Assembly: GCA_002425705.1 (NCBI GenBank)
Contig: DIMT01000028.1
Span: 34,344 to 50,621, forward strand
Reading direction: 5' to 3'
Length of the DNA stretch: 16,278 bases
DNA from: Firmicutes bacterium UBA5559
Lineage (GTDB): Bacteria; Bacillota; Clostridia; Peptostreptococcales; Anaerovoracaceae
Within the stretch, counting starts at the first letter, position 1; each line of letters opens with the position of its first letter. Positions 13,684-16,278 of this stretch are shown piece by piece. The notes below the pieces were generated by a model. That model was not told the DNA's origin, did no database searches, and was given only the letters and a program-made list of their open reading frames with translations. The position numbers were made by a program, and so were the translations under genes.

Positions 13684-14189
13684 AGGGCCCTCCCTTTATC
13701 CAACCGTACCCGTTTATTATAGTTGCCGCAGTGACCGTGACAAATGGCCGCAGCCAGGGCATCAGCCGTATCGTCCGGCTTGGGGACCTCTTCCAGTTTC
13801 AGAATGGTCTTGACCATGGTCTGGACCTGTTTTTTCTCCGCCCGACCATACCCCACTAATGCCTGCTTAATCTGAAGCGGCGTATACTCAGCAATCTCCA
13901 GCCCGGAATTAATACAAGCCAAAATAGCTACTCCCCGGGCCTGACCCACCAGGAGGGCCGTTTTGGCATTATTGTTAAAAAAAAGTTCTTCTATAGAGGC
14001 ACACTCCGGCTGGTGTTGATGAATAACCTCCATCAGGCCGGCATACAGGCATTTCAGCCGGTTCGGCATATCCATTCCCGCATCGGTGGTAATGGCCCCA
14101 TAATCCAGTACCTGGAAGGCATTTCCCTTCATTTCGATGATTCCGTAGCCCAGGATGGCATATCCCGGGTCGATTCCGATAATTTTCAT
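13680..14189 (-). CDS. ruvC: Holliday junction resolvase RuvC
   Basis: RuvC is the dimeric endonuclease that cuts Holliday junctions. From the ATG at 14189 it has 169 residues, normal for the family. The four acidic catalytic residues are all present: Asp7 in IIGIDPGY, Glu67 in ASIEELFF, and Asp140 and Asp143 in KPDDTADALA. The chosen start has CAGGAG five bases upstream; a longer frame to 14249 would add 20 residues lying across the promoter. It is the first gene of the operon and is divergent from argR. A LexA-like palindrome lies in its promoter. Confidence 0.97.
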   Translation of the reverse strand: MKIIGIDPGYAILGYGIIEMKGNAFQVLDYGAITTDAGMDMPNRLKCLYAGLMEVIHQHQPECASIEELFFNNNAKTALLVGQARGVAILACINSGLEIAEYTPLQIKQALVGYGRAEKKQVQTMVKTILKLEEVPKPDDTADALAAAICHGHCGNYNKRVRLDKGRAL

Positions 14190-14235
14190 GTCATCTCCTG
14201 TATAATCAAAGGATATTATATCATAGAACGCTCTT

Positions 14236-14264
14236 ATTTTACCACACAAACATATGTTTGTCCA
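14236..14264 (-). promoter_or_regulatory. Sigma-A promoter of the ruvC operon
   Basis: On the minus strand TGGACA (14259-14264) and TAAAAT (14236-14241) are separated by exactly 17 bases, each matching the consensus at five of six positions. The expected start of transcription is about 40 bases before the ruvC ATG. A TATAAT at 14214-14219 lacks a good -35 partner. Confidence 0.65.
14246..14261. promoter_or_regulatory. Candidate LexA (SOS) operator on ruvC
   Basis: ACAAACATATGTTTGT is a perfect 16-bp palindrome sitting in the spacer and -35 of the ruvC promoter. Its core AAAC-ATAT-GTTT differs from the Bacillus-type SOS box (CGAACATATGTTCG) only by symmetric changes, G to A on each arm. Position and ruv context fit LexA repression; binding is not shown. 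Confidence 0.6.
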
Positions 14265-14289
14265 TTGCCGCCCTCATCCAGAATGCCAC

Positions 14290-14319
14290 TTGAAAGTTTT
14301 ATACAATTCATGGTATAAT
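14290..14319 (+). promoter_or_regulatory. Sigma-A promoter of argR-recN
   Basis: TTGAAA (14290-14295) and a perfect TATAAT (14314-14319) are 18 bases apart. The spacer contains ATTCATG (14306-14312), identical on the other strand to the CATGAAT half-site of Bacillus ARG boxes, so ArgR may control its own gene. The second half-site is not convincing. Confidence 0.7.
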
Positions 14320-14355
14320 TATTAATACAAAACCCCCTTACGAAAGGAGTATTTT

Positions 14356-14805
14356 ATGCGCTATTCAAGACAGAATAAGATTCTTGACCTGATTCAGGAG
14401 CACGAAATCGAAACTCAGGAAAAACTGGCCCATCTGCTGAAAAAATCCGGATATGATGTGACCCAGGCCACCGTTTCCCGGGACATCAAGGAGCTGCAGC
14501 TGATCAAGGTCCTGTCCTCCGCCGGTAAATACAAATATGCCCTTGGAGTAGCTGCTGATACTCCGGTCTCCGATCGATTTGTCAAGATATTTAAGGAAAC
14601 CATCCGCAGCGTAGCCTCCTCGGGAAATATCATCGTGATCAAAACCCTGAGCGGGTGTGCCAATGCAGCGGGCGAAGCCATTGATTCCCTGAATCTGCCC
14701 TATATGCTGGGAACCATCGCCGGAGACAATACCATCATGATCGTCGTGGATGATGTGTCCCATGTGGCTTTTCTGGTAGAAAAATTCAACGAATTGCTGG
14801 GGTAA
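14356..14805 (+). CDS. argR: Arginine repressor ArgR
   Basis: ArgR is the hexameric, arginine-responsive repressor of arginine biosynthesis and activator of catabolism. It has 149 residues, full length. The N-terminal winged helix (1-65) ends in the recognition segment TQATVSRDIKEL (36-47). The C-terminal oligomerisation and arginine-binding domain (75-149) includes GTIAGDNTIMIV (119-130), whose aspartates contact arginine. GAAAGGAG lies about seven bases before the ATG. No arginine biosynthesis gene is in the window. The gene is followed after 12 bases by recN, a pairing conserved in many Firmicutes. Confidence 0.97.
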   Translation: MRYSRQNKILDLIQEHEIETQEKLAHLLKKSGYDVTQATVSRDIKELQLIKVLSSAGKYKYALGVAADTPVSDRFVKIFKETIRSVASSGNIIVIKTLSGCANAAGEAIDSLNLPYMLGTIAGDNTIMIVVDDVSHVAFLVEKFNELLG

Positions 14806-14817
14806 GGAAGGTGGCCT

Positions 14818-16278
14818 ATGATCGCTCATATCCGCATAAACGATTTTGCCATCATTGATAACCTGTCGGTAGATTTTCACCCTGGTCTCAACATCATTAC
14901 CGGCGAAACCGGTGCAGGCAAATCCATCATCATTGAAGCCATCAGTCTGGCACTGGGCAGCCGGGCTGATTCGACTTTCATTCGTTCCGGAAAAGAAAAG
15001 GCCCGGGTCCAGGTTCAGTTCGACCAGATTCCGCCATCAGCAGTTCCACTTCTGGAAGAAATGGGCATCGAACCATCCGAAGAAATCGTCATTACCAGAG
15101 AGCTATCCCTGAATGGTAAAAATATCTGCCGAATCAACAGTCAGATCGTACCCCTGTCGACATTGAGCCGATTCTGCAAGACCCTTGCTGATATCCACGG
15201 GCAATACGATCATCAGTCCCTCCTCAATCCGGAGAATCACCTTTCCTTCGTGGACATGTTTGCTCCCGACCGGATCCTTCCCCATATGGAAGGTGTCCGC
15301 CAAGCCTTTCTGGAGGTGCAGCGGCTGAGGAACCAATTGTCAGCCCTTCAGAAAAGCGAAGCCGAATTTTTACGCAAGAAGGACTTCATGGAATTCGAAC
15401 TGGAGGAAATCCGGACAGCCCATCTGGCCCCGGGAGAAGATGAGGAGTTAGCAGAGCGGATTCCCCTGCTTCAGAACAGCGAACGAATCATCGAAAGCCT
15501 GCTGACCTCTTATGATCTGCTGTATGGCACGGAAGCCTCTGTGCTGGCCCGAATCAAAAAAGCCTCTGACAGTCTCGGCCACTCGGAAGGATTTTCCCGG
15601 GACATCCAGCAGCAGAAGGAAGTTCTGGATGACTGCTATTATCGGCTTCAGGACACCACTGAAGAGCTGCGGAAGTTCCAGGATCATTTTGCCTATGACA
15701 AGGATGCCCTGGATCAAGCCATCGAGCGTCTGGAACGGATTGAGCAGCTGAAACGAAAATACGGCGGGTCCATCGAAACCATTCTGGATTACCAAAAACA
15801 GCTGGAGGAACAGTTGTCCCTGCTGGAGGATGCTTCTTATAACAGAGACCATCTCAATCAGGAGCTGGCGGCTTCGGAAATCTTGTTGAAATCCCGTTGC
15901 CGGGACTTGACAAGAGACAGAAAGGATGCCGCTCTTCGCCTGAAGTCCCTTCTGGAAGCAGAGCTGACAGAATTAAATTTCAAAGATGCCAAGATGGATG
16001 TCCTCTTTCAGGAAATCCCCCCTGGAGAAGAGGGCGCCGACCAGGTGGAGTTCCTGATCTGCACCAATAAAGGAGAAGTACCCAAGCCCTTGGCTAAGAC
16101 AGCTTCAGGGGGTGAAATTTCCAGAATCATGCTGGCCTTTAAAAGCATCCTGGGAAACGGAGATGCCCTTCCAACCTTGATTTTTGACGAAATCGACAGT
16201 GGAATCAGCGGCATTACTGCCAGCGTGGTGGGAAATAAGCTTCGGAAATTATCCCGGGAACATCAAATCCTTTGCATC
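14818..16278 (+). CDS. recN: DNA repair ATPase RecN (3' end beyond window)
   Basis: RecN is an SMC-like ATPase that acts early in double-strand break repair. The frame is open from the ATG at 14818 to the right edge (487 codons); the last several tens of residues are missing. Walker A GETGAGKS lies near residue 28-35 and GQYDHQSLL near 128. A central coiled-coil region rich in Leu, Glu and Lys follows (about 160-370). The C-terminal ATPase half has VEFLICTNKGEVPKPLAK, the ABC signature ASGGEISRIMLAF near 429 and Walker B TLIFDEIDSGISG. The signature comes somewhat earlier than I would expect from typical RecN, suggesting a slightly shorter coiled coil. AAGGAAGGTGG upstream supports the start. 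It is cotranscribed with argR. Confidence 0.97.
   Translation, partial: MIAHIRINDFAIIDNLSVDFHPGLNIITGETGAGKSIIIEAISLALGSRADSTFIRSGKEKARVQVQFDQIPPSAVPLLEEMGIEPSEEIVITRELSLNGKNICRINSQIVPLSTLSRFCKTLADIHGQYDHQSLLNPENHLSFVDMFAPDRILPHMEGVRQAFLEVQRLRNQLSALQKSEAEFLRKKDFMEFELEEIRTAHLAPGEDEELAERIPLLQNSERIIESLLTSYDLLYGTEASVLARIKKASDSLGHSEGFSRDIQQQKEVLDDCYYRLQDTTEELRKFQDHFAYDKDALDQAIERLERIEQLKRKYGGSIETILDYQKQLEEQLSLLEDASYNRDHLNQELAASEILLKSRCRDLTRDRKDAALRLKSLLEAELTELNFKDAKMDVLFQEIPPGEEGADQVEFLICTNKGEVPKPLAKTASGGEISRIMLAFKSILGNGDALPTLIFDEIDSGISGITASVVGNKLRKLSREHQILCI

Noticed and set aside
14190..14249. Longer RuvC with 20 extra N-terminal residues
   Set aside because: The extension runs through the predicted promoter and lacks a ribosome binding site, while ATG 14189 has CAGGAG and begins with the conserved family N-terminus.
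14365..14880. Minus-strand open frame of 171 codons
   Set aside because: Antisense to argR, whose motifs and promoter are clear.

Overview
The window looks like chromosomal DNA from a spore-forming member of the Clostridia (Bacillota). The evidence is the block ruvC-ruvA-ruvB-spoIID-like-queA-tgt, the argR-recN pair, a stand-alone SufC/SufB-type iron-sulfur module, strong AGGAGG-type ribosome binding sites and sigma-A-like promoters. Housekeeping genes are about 50-58% GC where I counted. One gene (a Bro-N/Fic fusion, 6263-7159) is far more AT-rich, about 35% in a sampled line. Everything left of about 14.2 kb is on the minus strand; argR and recN are on the plus strand. The window cuts genes at both ends: a lipoprotein gene on the left loses its 3' end, and recN on the right loses its 3' end.

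Reading the minus-strand genes in transcription order from the right: a promoter near 14250 carries a perfect 16-bp palindrome resembling a LexA/SOS box. It starts a tightly packed operon: ruvC, ruvA and ruvB (Holliday-junction processing), a secreted SpoIID/LytB peptidoglycan enzyme, queA and tgt (queuosine tRNA modification), and an rlmD-type 23S rRNA m5U methyltransferase. After a 51-bp gap with two inverted repeats comes the AT-rich Bro-N/Fic gene, closed by an intrinsic terminator at 6202-6231. Next is sufC plus a short SufB-like gene, which resembles the two-gene minimal (SMS-type) Fe-S scaffold. Then follows a three-gene overlapping unit (small cupin, YkvI-family membrane transporter, GyrI-like effector-binding protein) ending at a terminator at 2377-2402. 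Last come a PstS-like solute-binding lipoprotein and an overlapping lipoprotein with two DUF3298/RsiV-like domains.

On the plus strand, a good promoter at 14290-14319 drives argR followed 12 bp later by recN, a common clostridial pair. The ruvC and argR promoters are divergent and share about 166 bp.

No tRNA, rRNA, CRISPR array, insertion sequence or riboswitch was recognised. No gene-free stretch exceeds 300 bases; the longest (6013-6262) holds the fic terminator and a 12-bp palindrome ahead of sufC. The parts most worth a second look are the Bro-N/Fic fusion with its palindromic leader, the LexA-like box on the ruv-spoIID-queA-tgt operon, the two-gene Suf module, and the PstS/tandem-DUF3298 lipoprotein pair.
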